From: Beta vulgaris subsp. vulgaris
Taxonomy: Eukaryota; Streptophyta; Magnoliopsida; Caryophyllales; Amaranthaceae
Length of the DNA stretch: 64,000 nucleotides
Assembly: GCF_026745355.1 (NCBI RefSeq)
Contig: NC_079210.1
Location: 4,404,784 to 4,468,783, forward strand
Reading direction: 5' to 3'
Position numbers and translations under genes: made by a program. Positions 33,521-44,331 of the stretch are shown piece after piece (position 1 is the first letter of the stretch; the number at the start of each line of letters is the position of its first letter). The notes beneath the pieces were generated by a model that was not told the origin of the DNA, searched no databases, and saw only the letters and a program-made list of their open reading frames with translations.

Positions 33521-36500
33521 CTAACAAGATATATTTGGATAAATATAATTAACTAATACTCCCCCTTCAAGCTGGACTTGGGATATAAGACCAAACTTGC
33601 TACATATAGCCTGATGCTGAGCTGAAGGTAAAGCCTTTGTTAGCACATCTGCTAACTGAGAAGCACTGGAAACATGAGAAGTTGTTAGAAAGCCTGCTGT
33701 CACTTGCTCCCTTACATAGTGCATATCTCTTTTCAAGTGTTTTGTTTTCTCATGAAACACAGGGTTGTGTGCTAAATGTTCTGCTGATATATTGTCACAA
33801 TTCAGCACAATAGGCAAATGAACATAAACTTGCAAATCTTCAAGAAGTCCATGCACCCAGACCAATTCACTAGCAGTGTTGGACATACTTCTATATTCAG
33901 CTTCTGCTGAAGATTTACTCACTGTTGCTTGCTTCTTTGTTTTCCAAGAAATGAGATTATTTCCCATAAATACAGCATATGAGCTCAATGATCTGCTACT
34001 AAACTGGCAACTGCTCCAATCTGAATCACTATAAGCACATAGATCAAGTGTAGAATCTTTTGTATATTGTAAACCATAGTCCATTGTACCTCTGAGATAT
34101 TTAACCAAATGTAGAGCTGCTCGCAAATGTGGAACTCTAGGTTCATGCATAAATTGACTTAGGTGTTGAACTGCATATGACAAGTCTGGCCTAGTAATGC
34201 CAAGATAGAGTAACCTTCCAACAAGCCTTCTGTATACATCTGGTTCTTGCAAAACTTCACCAGAATATATGGACAATTTTAACCTAGCAGACAATGGAGC
34301 AGCAACACTTGCACAATCCTCCATACCAGTATCCACCAGAATATCCTTAATGTATTTCTTTTGAGACATAAAGGTTCCAACAGAAGATCTTGTAATTTCA
34401 ACACCCAGAAAGTAATTTAAATCTCCCGGATCCTTTATAGTAAAAGCCAAATCTAAACCCTTCTTTACTTCTTGAATTTGCAACAAAGAAGTTCCTGTGA
34501 CAAGCATATCATCTACATATACTAGAACAACCAAAAATTCACCATCAAGTTGTCTAGTAAACAAGGAATAGTCCTGTTTGGACTGAATAAAACCAATAGA
34601 CACAAGGAATTTAGTAAGTTCTTTATTCCATTGTCTTGATGCTTGTTTTAACCCATATATAGACTTCTGCAATTTACAAACCTGTCCAGGTTTAGCCTTG
34701 AAATAACCAGCATGAGGAACCATGTATACCTCCTCATCTAAAAATCCATGCAAAAATGCATTATTTACATCCAACTGACATAAATTCCACTGTTTCACTG
34801 TTGCTAATGCAATCACCACTCTAACTGTTGCCAACTTAGCCACTGGAGAGAATGTTTGAGTAAAGTCCTGACCCTCAATTTGCTGATATCCTATTGCAAC
34901 CAGCCTAGCTTTATGCCTCTCTATAGTACCATCAGGTTTTGATTTTGTTTTATAAACCCACTTGGACCCTGTAGCCCTTTTTCCTTTAGGTAGAGAAGTG
35001 AGAGTCCAAGTTTCATTGGCTTCTAAAGCCTGAATTTCTTTGTTCATAGCAAGGATCCAATCAGGATCATGTTTTGCTTGATTATAATATTTGGGTTCAA
35101 CTATCTTACAAGAATTAACAGCAAAAGATTTTGACTCAGAAGTAGAAGAAGTTTGAGCAGTTTTGTGAGGAATGTATGTTGTAACAAAATCATTAAGTTT
35201 AGTAGAGGGAATTACAACCCTACTACTATGTCTAACAACTGGAAGAGAATCATGAGTATTAGATAAAACATCATGATGAGAAGAAGGAGAAGAAATAGAA
35301 GTTGCATTATTAAGAGAGCATGAATCCGAATGTGTGTTAGACTGTGTAAGAGAATTATTTTGTGGTGATATAGGTTCAAGGATAGGCATAGAATTAGAAT
35401 TTTCAGGAGAAGAAGAAGAATTTTGAGACAAAGGCATAGAAGAAGAAACTAGAGGAGAGCTATCATTGTTCTGTTTAAGGATTCCATCAGCAAACTTCAC
35501 TAATTCAGGTTTATATATTTCTGTGTTTGGCTTATTTGTAGAAAATGGAAAGCATTGTTCAAAGAAGACTACATCTCTAGAAATAAATGTAGTATGAGTA
35601 TTAAGATCATACAGCTTATATGCTTTCTGCCCAGGGGGATAACCTATAAAAATACAGGTTCTAGATCTTGAATCAAACTTGTCTTTATGAACATTCATGT
35701 TGTAAGCATAACACAAGCAACCAAAATTCCTCAATCCACTGTATTCAGAAGGCTTACCAAACATCACTTCATATGGTGTTTTCCATGATAAAATCTTTGT
35801 AGGTAAATGATTTATCAAGTAAGTTGCTGTTAAAAGACAATCTCCCCAAAATTTCTTAGGTAAATGAGCTTGAAACCTAAGAGCTCTAGCTATTTCCAAG
35901 AGGTGTCTATGTTTCCTCTCAACCCTACCATTCTGTTGAGGAACATATGGCACACTCTTTTGCATTATGATTCTTTCAGACATAAACATGTGAATGCATT
36001 GTGTCTTCACTATTTCAGTCCCATTATCTGATCTTACAGCTTTTACATATTTTCCAAAATGAGTCTTCACCATTTTCAGAAAGTATTCAAGAGTTTTAAC
36101 AACTTGAGACTTGTTATGTAATAAAAAAGTCCAAGTAACTCTACTATGATCATCTACCAAAGTTAAGAAATACTTTGCTCCATTTAATGCATTCACTCTG
36201 TATGGCCCCCATAGATCAACATGAAGTAAATCAAAACATTAATCAGCTCTACTCTTGCTAACAGGAAATGGAAGTTTATGTTGCTTTGAATTAAAACATA
36301 TACCACAGTTGTATTCATTCATGTCTTTACAACTAACACCAGGAATATGTTTCATTTTGGATAATGATATATGTCCTAATCTGCTATGCATCAAATGTAC
36401 ATCATTAACAGTCTTAGATGTAATTTGTCTACCTACAACAGTTTTATTTGGCAACATACCAGTATTAGAAGATGTTTCCACAACATGACAAGATGAATTT

Positions 36501-36529
36501 GTACTCAACCCTTTATTTATATCACACAC
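33521..36529 (-). pseudogene. Copia B integrase, reverse transcriptase, RNase H (nearly intact)
   Basis: One open frame of 891 codons (33521-36196) follows a GAG-pre-integrase piece (36239-36529, MHSRLGHISLSKM) in the same frame, separated only by one TAA near 36239. Integrase D-D-E is readable (LVDDHSR, RSDNGTE, PQQNGRVERKH). RT has LDVNNAFLHGFLDEEVYM and an intact YVDDMLV. RNase H has SSAEAEYRSMSNTASELVWV. The frame ends inside the left LTR. These domains look functional by motif, so decay is recent. Confidence 0.92.
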
Positions 36530-36846
36530 ATTGCTGTGGTAGTAATATAAACCTCCTTGTTTCTTACCAATTCCAAGAACCTTGTGTTTATACAGGTCCT
36601 GAAAATAGCAATTATCCTTGGTGAAATGAACACAACTGTACTAACAGACAGTAAGTTATGTTTAAAACCTTCTACCAATAATACATCATCAATGCTTAAA
36701 TGTTCATTAAGCACAACTGTACCAGTCTTATATACCATTCTAAAAGTCCCATCAGCCAATCCAACTTTAATCTCTTTGTTAAGCACCTTTTTACCAATCA
36801 ACAATTGTTCATCATAAACCATGTGATCACATGCCCCTGAGTCCAC
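36517..36846 (-). pseudogene. Copia B protease region
   Basis: It begins in the gag frame, right after the TAA at 36862, and shows the catalytic context VDSGACDHM. After LLSVST the frame shifts: the following text continues in the next frame (HFTKDNCYFQDLYK). A small deletion near 36640 is inferred. Confidence 0.85.
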
Positions 36847-36861
36847 AATCCATGTGCAACA

Positions 36862-38061
36862 TTAATTATTTAAATGTATAGAGTAATATACATGACCTGC
36901 AAAACTTGCAAAAGACATGTTTCCAGCAGCAGCAGAGGTGTTTGGTTGTTCTTTTCCCTTCATCATTCTCATAACTTCTTGGCAAATGTTATTCATCATT
37001 TGAGAATTCATTTGCTTGTTCTCATTATAAGCTGAATCATCTTCATACTCCAGAGGAGAATCACAATGTCCACTGTAAACATGAACATTAGCAGCAAACT
37101 TCCTATTTCCTCCTATACCTCTTGTATTTCCTCCTTTTGCATTCTTCATAGCAGTGTACCACTCAGGATACCCAATCAGCTTAAAACATTGATCCATGGT
37201 ATGACCTTTTCCTTTGCAATGGTCACATTTTTTATCAAATTTGTCTTTCTTCCCTTGAAACCTCTGTATAGCACTAGACATCCCTCCTTGATTATATTTT
37301 TGAACAGCCATAGCACTACTTTCACCAGCCTCTAATACATCTGCTATCTCCTTCTGTTTCTCAATTTATTGTGCTATAGAAAATGCTCTGTTTATAGTAG
37401 GTAAAGGTTCCATGGACAAAATATTTGTAATAGTGCTATCAAAGCCACTATTTAAGCCTAGCAAGAATTGCATTAGCTTATCCTCAGCTTCAATATCTGA
37501 CAATCTTTTAAGAAATTGACATGTGCATTTGTTTAAAGCACCACAACAGCAAGTAGGAGAAATTCTTAAAGACTTAAGTTCATCCCACAGCCTTTTAATC
37601 TTTCCATAATATGCAATTATGGTTAGATTTTCTTGTCTTAAACTATCAATTTCCTTCTTTAATTGATAGATCAATGGACCATTGGATTGTCCAAATCTTT
37701 CGTTCAATTCTTGCCACAATTCAACTGAATTACTCACATATGCAAAATCATCTGCTATTTGTGGAGTCATTGAACTAAGAATCCAACTCATAACCATATA
37801 ATCTGCTCTAGTCCATTTCACATATTCTTGACTAGATTCACTAGGTTTAGGTGTTAATCCAGTTATAAAACCATCCTTATTCTTCGCAATCAATGCTCGT
37901 CTAACATTCCTACTCCATCTAATGAAGTTTGTTCCAGAAAATACAGCAGAAACTAATGAAGAAGTAGGATTGTCAGAGTTAGCTATGAAAAGAGGAGCCA
38001 GATTACCTCCATTAACAATTACAGAATCATTGCGATTTGAATTTGCTTCAGATTCTGCCAT
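36862..38061 (-). pseudogene. Copia B gag, one in-frame stop
   Basis: Gag starts at 38061 (MAESEANSNRND), 166 bp inside the LTR. It carries the Copia gag core (SGTNFIRWSRNVRRALIAKN, WILSSMTPQIADDF) and a knuckle CDHCKGKGHTMDQC near 37200. One TAA interrupts the same frame near 37366 (FSIAQ, stop, IEKQ). A second TAA sits at the end of this piece (36862), just before the protease. Confidence 0.88.
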
Positions 38062-38459
38062 TGAATATCAATTTTCTTCAGAAAACTCCAATTGCTTCAA
38101 GAATCACCAGAAATCTCCAATTACTTCGAGAATTCAACAATCGCAATTACGAATTTCAATCGAGAAACTCAATGTTTCTTTTAAAAAAAAACAATCTCTT
38201 CTTGAGATCTAGCTCTGATACCATATAGAAATCTAACCAGAAATCATACTTTGATAGAGAGAGAAATAAACTCTAGAAATAGAGAGTTTATTACAGGAAA
38301 ATTTTATTAATGTCTCACACCACAAGATAAGCAATACATGAGCCTTTTATACAGTTAGAAATAACTAACTTTGCTGACAAGGCTAACAAGATATATTTGG
38401 ATAAATATAATTAACTTATAATGTTACATCCAATTCGTGATTAATATATCTGTTGTTGA

Positions 38460-38705
38460 TACTCCCTCAATCCCATAATATAGTTATTATTTCTTTTTTA
38501 CACGGTCTCCAAGACATAACTTTGACCTTTGATATCTTTAATTTTGTATTAATAAAAGTATAAATAGTTGAGATTATGAAAGTACACATTGTGACAAATT
38601 TGAGAAGATCTCACTTGAGTATTACTGAGAATACTTTGTCAAAGGTTTTTAAAGTTTTACCCATCAAAAATGAAGTAGGCACTATATTATGGGATAGAAA
38701 AAGTA
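38460..38705. mobile_element. Stowaway-like MITE
   Basis: The left end TACTCCCTCAATCCCATAAT pairs with the reverse complement of the right end (TACTTTTTCTATCCCATAAT). The element is about 246 bp and is bounded by TA. It lies 45 bp from the Copia B target duplication. Confidence 0.8.
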
Positions 38706-39290
38706 AAAACCTATTAGACTATTAAGTAATGTTTCATTATGTAGTTGTGAAAGTGGCTGAATATTCATTATATCACCTTATTATTCCTTTCATTCTTAGA
38801 TATAATTATTCTATATATCGTTTATGATGGAATCTCTGTAATTGTCATGTTAACTTAAATAAGATATTATCCCATCCAATCTAGCCAATCTATATTATGT
38901 GATGAGCCTTCTAATATTGTACCTCTTTTGATTTCTCATGTAGTATGTGGCCCTTACTAACACCCTCTCTATGAATCCACTTTTTTCCCTCACCTTTTAG
39001 ATTATTTATAAGAAATTTTATATTTTCTCAGCAACAGAAATAATACAACAATTGAGTATTATTTGTGAGGTATAAAAATATTTAGTTGTTGCATTCTTTC
39101 TGTCATGGAGGAAGTACTATACTATATAATTAGATGTGTGGCCAAATCTAAGAAGACGATGAAAAGGGTATGAAGGGCCTATCGAGTAAAATTTATGTAT
39201 AATTTGGTGATCTTCTAACATATGGAGTTTCCGCGTAACTTGCTACTCTTCTACGAATTCAATTATTGATAGAGAAATACAAGAGTTTAC

Positions 39291-39452
39291 CATTGGTGTA
39301 GTGACGACAATCATGTTCACCTACGCGTAAATCAGTAGGCCAACTGCAGTTGAACTTATAGGCTTCTTCAACGGCATTTGATGAATTGAATGAACCAATG
39401 CACCAACAATTTTTCCTAGGCATCTTGCTAATTTTCCGTACGTGAACAATTC
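39291..39452 (-). CDS. Exon 3 of the split gene that starts at 54430
   Basis: A 162-nt minus-strand exon. The acceptor is TTTTGATTTCTTAG|GA (39453-39454) and the donor CCAATG|GTAAAC (39290-39289). It needs a single G from the previous exon, which exon 2 (ending at 53797) supplies; the joined codon is Gly. The translation is open throughout: KISKMPRKNCWCIGSFNSS, AVEEAYKFNCSWPTDL, GEHDCRHYTN. The density of Cys, Trp and His, and the perfect phase, argue for real coding sequence. It leaves one base for a further exon. That exon was not found with confidence; a weak candidate lies near 29400-29460. Confidence 0.7.
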
Positions 39453-39500
39453 CTAAGAAATCAAAACATTAGACAACACAACAAACAAGAGTTACATATT

Positions 39501-40366
39501 TGTTGGTGCAAAATCAGTTTGTTGACTTTGCAAACTAGTCAATGCACATCCAATAGTTTGATACTGAATGCCACAGGAGGCTTAGTCACTGGGGGTTACC
39601 GGTTTTAATTAGATAAAACCTTGCTAACGTACTTTATTGCAATTTAATTAATGATTAAACTGCAACGCCTATTAAATTCAGGCAAAACGCAATAAATAAA
39701 GCAAACAATAATTAATCTTTTAATTAAGGAAAAACATACCCATACATACCACAAACTTTAAGAAAGATTTTACAACACATATGAGGATAAGTCAGGCTGG
39801 AAAACTAAAAGGAAAGCACGAAGGATGTTACCTCCATGGTTTCTTGCTTCAATCGGAGAATTACATAACATGGCGCCAGGCCAAGTTCTAAATCTAATGG
39901 ACTAAACTATAACCCCAAAAGAGGGTTGGCTAGACTAAGGCTAGACTATGCTAAGAAAAGAGTAAATGCAAGTTGTTACGTGATATTTGATTGTTGTCTT
40001 TTGTTTGATGATCCTTCTATTTATAAGCAATCGCGTTATGTAACTTCCATACTTTTTGGAGGGAAAACATTTGAATTATCTTTGATTCAAATCTCAACCA
40101 TCTTCTAGCGCTGAATAATCGTAGCCTTGCATGTTCACCCTTACGTGGATCTGATTACTCTCTAACCACCTGTACTTTTCTATCCTTGTCTTTCATCTCC
40201 TGATGGTTCTGATGGCATTCTTCTATTTATTTTGACTTATGTTGACTTTGTTCAATAGGCTTTATGCTCTAGTTTGGCCTTCATATTTAGACAAAATTAA
40301 ACCTTTTGAGGTCTAATACAACTTACCGTAATAAATGCTATCATACATCTAAAAATGGTGGTAACA
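39501..40366 (-). mobile_element. Solo LTR, 866 bp, TSD ATATT
   Basis: The segment starts TGTTGG and ends GTAACA. It is flanked by the perfect 5-bp repeat ATATT at 39496-39500 and 40367-40371. A TATA box on the minus strand (GCTTATAAATAGAAG, about 40014-40028) sets the likely orientation. No primer site or internal domain is present, so it looks like the product of recombination between two LTRs. It lies in an intron of the split gene. Confidence 0.78.
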
Positions 40367-40716
40367 ATATTGCAAAGTGTATCTTATAATTAAAGATTCT
40401 TTTTGTGGGAAAGGACCAATTAAAATAGGATTTTTGTGGGGAAACACCACTTAATTTTTTTTTTGACGAAAGGACCAATTAAAATACTTTCCTTGGCAAC
40501 TTAACACCACGTTATGATTTTCAGGCCAAATTGTCAACTTTCCGACGTTGACGATGTCTTTCCCTCCAAAACCTTGTTTTTTTGTTGTTTCTTATTTTCC
40601 CCCTTCTTACTATTTAAAAGCCCTAATTTTCCCACCTGCCCTCATTTTTTTGAAGGTAAATTTCTCATCCTCAACCTCAGAGCGGGTAGTAGTACTAGCT
40701 AGAGAACTCGAAGCAA

Positions 40717-40806
40717 ATGCAATCGTCCGAGTTCGTAGAGGAAGCGGGTAAACCCAAATCGAAAATCAGGCTTGTTGTTAATAAACGAAAATCTAAAACA
40801 GTGTAA
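40717..40806 (+). pseudogene. Possible captured gene fragment inside the MULE
   Basis: A short open frame of 29 codons (MQSSEFVEEAGKPKSKIRLV...) lies in the unique interior, preceded by a leader-like stretch. It runs into a consensus 5' splice site, ACAGT|GTAAGTGAG, near 40800-40807. This resembles a first exon of a host gene carried by the element (Pack-MULE). I do not recognise the source gene. Confidence 0.35.
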
Positions 40807-40812
40807 GTGAGT

Positions 40813-40817
<5 letters not shown>

Positions 40818-40867
<50 letters not shown>
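40818..40867. repeat. (GA)n microsatellite in the MULE interior
   Basis: About 24 GA units followed by a short GT run. Confidence 0.95.
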
Positions 40868-40870
<3 letters not shown>

Positions 40871-41243
40871 TGTGTGTGTTAATTAGTGAGAAGATGGAAA
40901 AGTGGGTAAGAAGGAGAAGAAGAAAATGACATGAAGATTTTAAAGAGGGAGAGAAAAAGATGGGGATCTTGTGAAATAAAGAGGAGAAAACAAAGAATGT
41001 GAGTTGACAAAACAAAAAAAATCGACATTTTGGTGGAAACCAATTGTCAACGCCGGAAACTTAACAATTTGGCTAGAAAATCGTAATGTGGTTTTTAGTT
41101 GACAACGAAAGTATTTTATTTGGTCCTTCCCTCAAAAAAAATTTTAACTAGCATTTCCTCACAAAAACCATATTTTAATTGGTCCTTCCCCACAAAAAAT
41201 CCTATAATTAACGTTAAGTTTTTGTGGCCGGCGATATACCTCT

Positions 41244-41714
41244 TGTATAGGTATTACCCAAGTCTGCTACTGGACATTTATCATGACCGACAACACATGT
41301 CCAGGACGCGAACTCATGAGAAGGAAATCGATGCTCCTCAACTTGAGGCCGCGACGACAGTCTTGACCACTGAAGAGGACAAAATAATCTTCCCTCTGAC
41401 AGATTCATTACAACCATACACGTGTCAAAGGATTACCTATCCTGTCAAGTGAATAGTACATCTATAAATGGCCAAGCAGTACTATTCCTTCAGGTACATT
41501 TTCTCTCATACTAAAATATCTTATCTCTCTCTCAAAACTTTCTCTCTCTCTATAATCCTTATTGGACACCAGCTGACTTGAGCGTCGGAGGGGAGTTTCC
41601 TCACAACCACCCCGAGGGTAGCTCAAGTTTGTTCTTGTGCAGATCACCACTCCCGGATAGCCTTCATTACTGACGGATAATTCTCAACTCTGCCACCGTT
41701 TCACAATCGAAACA
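41244..41714 (+). repeat. Gypsy 5' LTR
   Basis: It begins TGTATAGGTATTACCC, has TATA-like CTATAAATGG near 41463, and ends ATCGAAACA next to the primer site. CT-rich runs follow the TATA box. Confidence 0.9.
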
Positions 41715-42061
41715 ACTTGGCGCTAGAAGGAGGGGCCTCTTATCCTTTTCGAGTAACAACCATGGGTGACGCAGATAACAACACTGGTCGCGATCCACAA
41801 GGATTTGATGTTGGTCAGACATCTTCTTAGCCTCCCATCACCGAGCCGATAGGAGCTCCGGAGTTCAACTTTCGGACGCTGGGAAATGGGGAGCAGACTC
41901 CGAACAACAATGTCACATACAGTTGGCTCAACTAAGTCAATTCTCCCCTGAGAAGCTCCAGGTCGTGCCATCTTTCATTCAGATGCTAGCGGGCACTCCT
42001 CAAACCAATCCACCCACTCAGCAAGCATAAGACGAGACCCGTAAGCTAGCGACCACTGGTC

Positions 42062-42963
42062 ATGACCAATAGGAACGCGGACGACACCCCGCTCACGAAG
42101 ATGCGTTCTCTTAACAAAGAAGGACGAGAGCTGGAGAGGCGGATTGATCAATCAGGGTATGAGGAACCAATACTAGAGACAGAAGAGCTCTATTATTTTG
42201 AAGAAGAAACTCAGGGTCACTCTCGTCGTGAGTACAGCACCAATGGTGCTAGTAACTATTCGACAGGGGGTCACCTGCTCATCAAACCAAAGCTCTCTCC
42301 ATTCACTCCGGAGATATTGAATCATCCGATGCCCAGAATAAAAATGCCATCCTCCAAGTATGATGGTACATCTGATCCCGATGATCATGTGGCGGCCTAT
42401 GAAAGTCATATGTTCTTATACACTCAGGTGGACGCCATCTGGTGTAAGGTTTTCCCATCCACTTTGACCGGGATAGCTCAAACATGGTTCAAAAATTTGA
42501 AATCAGGTAGCATTTCTAGTTTTTCTCAGTTGTCATCTACTTTAAGTACACACTTTGTGAGTAACAGGCGCCGTGAGCGCACAACTGGAGAATTACTATC
42601 TGTTAAGCAAGGCGAGAATGAAAGCTTGCGAGATTTTATCGACCGTTTCAATGTTGAAGCGGTCTCTATCCCAATATTGCAACAGGATGTGGCTGTGTTG
42701 GCCTTAATGACGGGACTGAAAGAGGGGTCGTCGTTCCGGAGTTATTTAGGTCGAAAGTCTTACACGTCTCTCAGACCAGTTCTGGGCAAGGCCAACGATT
42801 TCATAACCGGGGGGGGGGGGGGGGGGGAAGAATTTGATAGGGTCGTGAGCAATCGCGAGTCAGAAAAGAAAAGGGAAGACAAGCAGAGAAAAGACGAAGT
42901 CCGCGAAGGAGATCGCGGTAGAGATGAAAGAAGAGAATCAAACATGGTCAAAAGAGGAAATGA
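42062..42963 (+). pseudogene. Gypsy gag, first part, interrupted by LINE
   Basis: A retrotransposon gag domain is present (YDGTSDPDDHVAAYESHM, AQTWFKNLKSGSISSFSQLS, GENESLRDFIDRFNVEAV). A run of 14-16 G near 42815 encodes a poly-Gly tract and may be a sequencing or slippage site. The frame meets the LINE at 42964. After the LINE, gag resumes at 47801 (see next entry). Confidence 0.88.
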
Positions 42964-43016
42964 CAGACGCTCTTTCTCTCTCTTTAAAATCTCTCGATGT
43001 GAATTCATCGTTGCCA

Positions 43017-44331
43017 TGGCCAGAAATTCAAAGAGTCAGAAAGCGGCGGGGAAAGCTAAGGGTCCTAGCTTAGATTCAAATGCTAAGAAAACGCATAGAC
43101 TATTCTCAACAATGGAGATAGAACCTGTTGTGCAATCGGATGAAGAAGATCTCAGGGATATCTAGAGGTCTCAGCAGACACATAGACTATTCTAGGAGTG
43201 GTTGTCAGCGATGCATAATTCTGGAAATGGATCTCAACAACATGAACGGGGTCAAAATCTAGCGGATCGTAGTGTTCGTGTAATTGATCCTGTACCTATT
43301 CTACAATTTTCAGAAGCCGAGGTGAGTTCTGTATCCGCTTATTCTGAAACAAGTCAAATTGTAGGAAATTGTGATAGGAATTTGGTGAAAATTGATATGG
43401 AGGATATCCAACCTGGAAATTGATTATTGGAGTTCATATGTAATCTGTTATGTTGTTGGTGCTAATCCACTAGGATATGTTATGCATGGTTTTATTAGGA
43501 GGATCTGGAAAAATTATGGGGTGGATAAGGTTGTGATGCTTAGAAAAGGAGTATTCATAGTTAGATTCAAAGCAATGGCCATGAGAGATCAAGTTTTGGC
43601 TGGGAATTTGGCTTTCTTTGATAAAAAAACCCCTGATTGTGAAAGCATGGGATGTGGATATGGATGTTCATAAGGAGATTTTGTGTCTCTTCCAACTTGG
43701 GTTCAACTGGAGATTGATTTTAAGTATTGGGGGAAAGGTATTTGAAGAAATTGGTGGAACATGTGGGTAAATTCCTGAAGGTTGATCAAGCAATTGCTAA
43801 GCGTGAGAAACTTCAATTACGCAAGGGTGTTAGTGGAGGTTAAAGTGAATCAGGAATTTCCTGATCATCTTGTTTTCATTATTGAAAAAGGTATTGAAAC
43901 AGTTTGTAACCTGCATTATGAATGGAAACCGGAGTGTTGTTCTGTTTGCAAGAAGATGGGACACTCTAAGGAGGAATGTAGAAACAAGGGGCAGCACAAA
44001 ATCTGAAGACCAGTAGTACAACAGCTTCACAAGACAATAAATGCAACAGAGGTAATCCTACCACAGGTGCAGAATGCTCAAGAGAAGGGTGGGATTGTGA
44101 CAAATGATCAGTCAGATTTTAGACAGGTTAAACAAACTAATAGGAGGCAAGCAGCCTGGCCAGGTGACTACAATGAGCAATGCTTTTGAAGCTCTTGAAA
44201 CCTTAAACAATGATGAAATTCTGATTGGTGAAATAAGGTGTGAAAGTGGAGATGATGGCAATGGAAGGAGAGGGGACTCTCCAGGGGAGCATGGATACTG
44301 TATGATGTTGGAATGTGCGAGGGATTTCTAG
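43017..44331 (+). pseudogene. LINE ORF1 (DUF4283 and zinc knuckle)
   Basis: It starts MARNSKSQKAAGKAKG at 43017. A DUF4283-like domain lies near 43420-43650 (VICYVVGANPLGYVMHGFIR, KGVFIVRFKAMAMRDQVL). A CCHC knuckle, CSVCKKMGHSKEEC, is near 43935-43985. At least four frame breaks or stops occur. In plant L1-type LINEs this protein is an RNA-binding chaperone. Confidence 0.8.

Larger units (their letters stand above)
33366..38415 (-). mobile_element. Copia B, young complete LTR retrotransposon
   Basis: The 188-bp LTRs at 33366-33553 and 38228-38415 differ, by eye, at a single base (CACACTAC against CACACCAC). The flanking TTATA at 33361-33365 and 38416-38420 is a 5-bp target duplication. On this reading the LTR ends are not the usual TG...CA; a shift of a few bases is possible because the inner edge also starts TATA. 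The primer site TGGTATCAGAGC lies just inside the right LTR. A purine tract (GAAGGGGGAGTATTA, minus strand) lies inside the left. It inserted within AT-rich DNA between MITEs. Confidence 0.92.
40394..41202. mobile_element. Non-autonomous MULE with long TIRs and 9-bp TSD
   Basis: TATAATTAA at 40385-40393 and 41203-41211 is a perfect 9-bp duplication, the hallmark of Mutator-like elements. Terminal inverted repeats of about 165 bp start GATTCTTTTTGTGGG (left) and GGATTTTTTGTGGGG (right, reverse complement). Both contain GGACCAATTAAAAT twice. No transposase is present. The interior carries a possible captured exon and a (GA)n tract. Confidence 0.88.

Noticed and set aside
42810..42830. Poly-G run as a programmed frameshift site in Gypsy gag
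   Set aside because: The frame stays open through the run; its length may simply reflect slippage or sequencing error.
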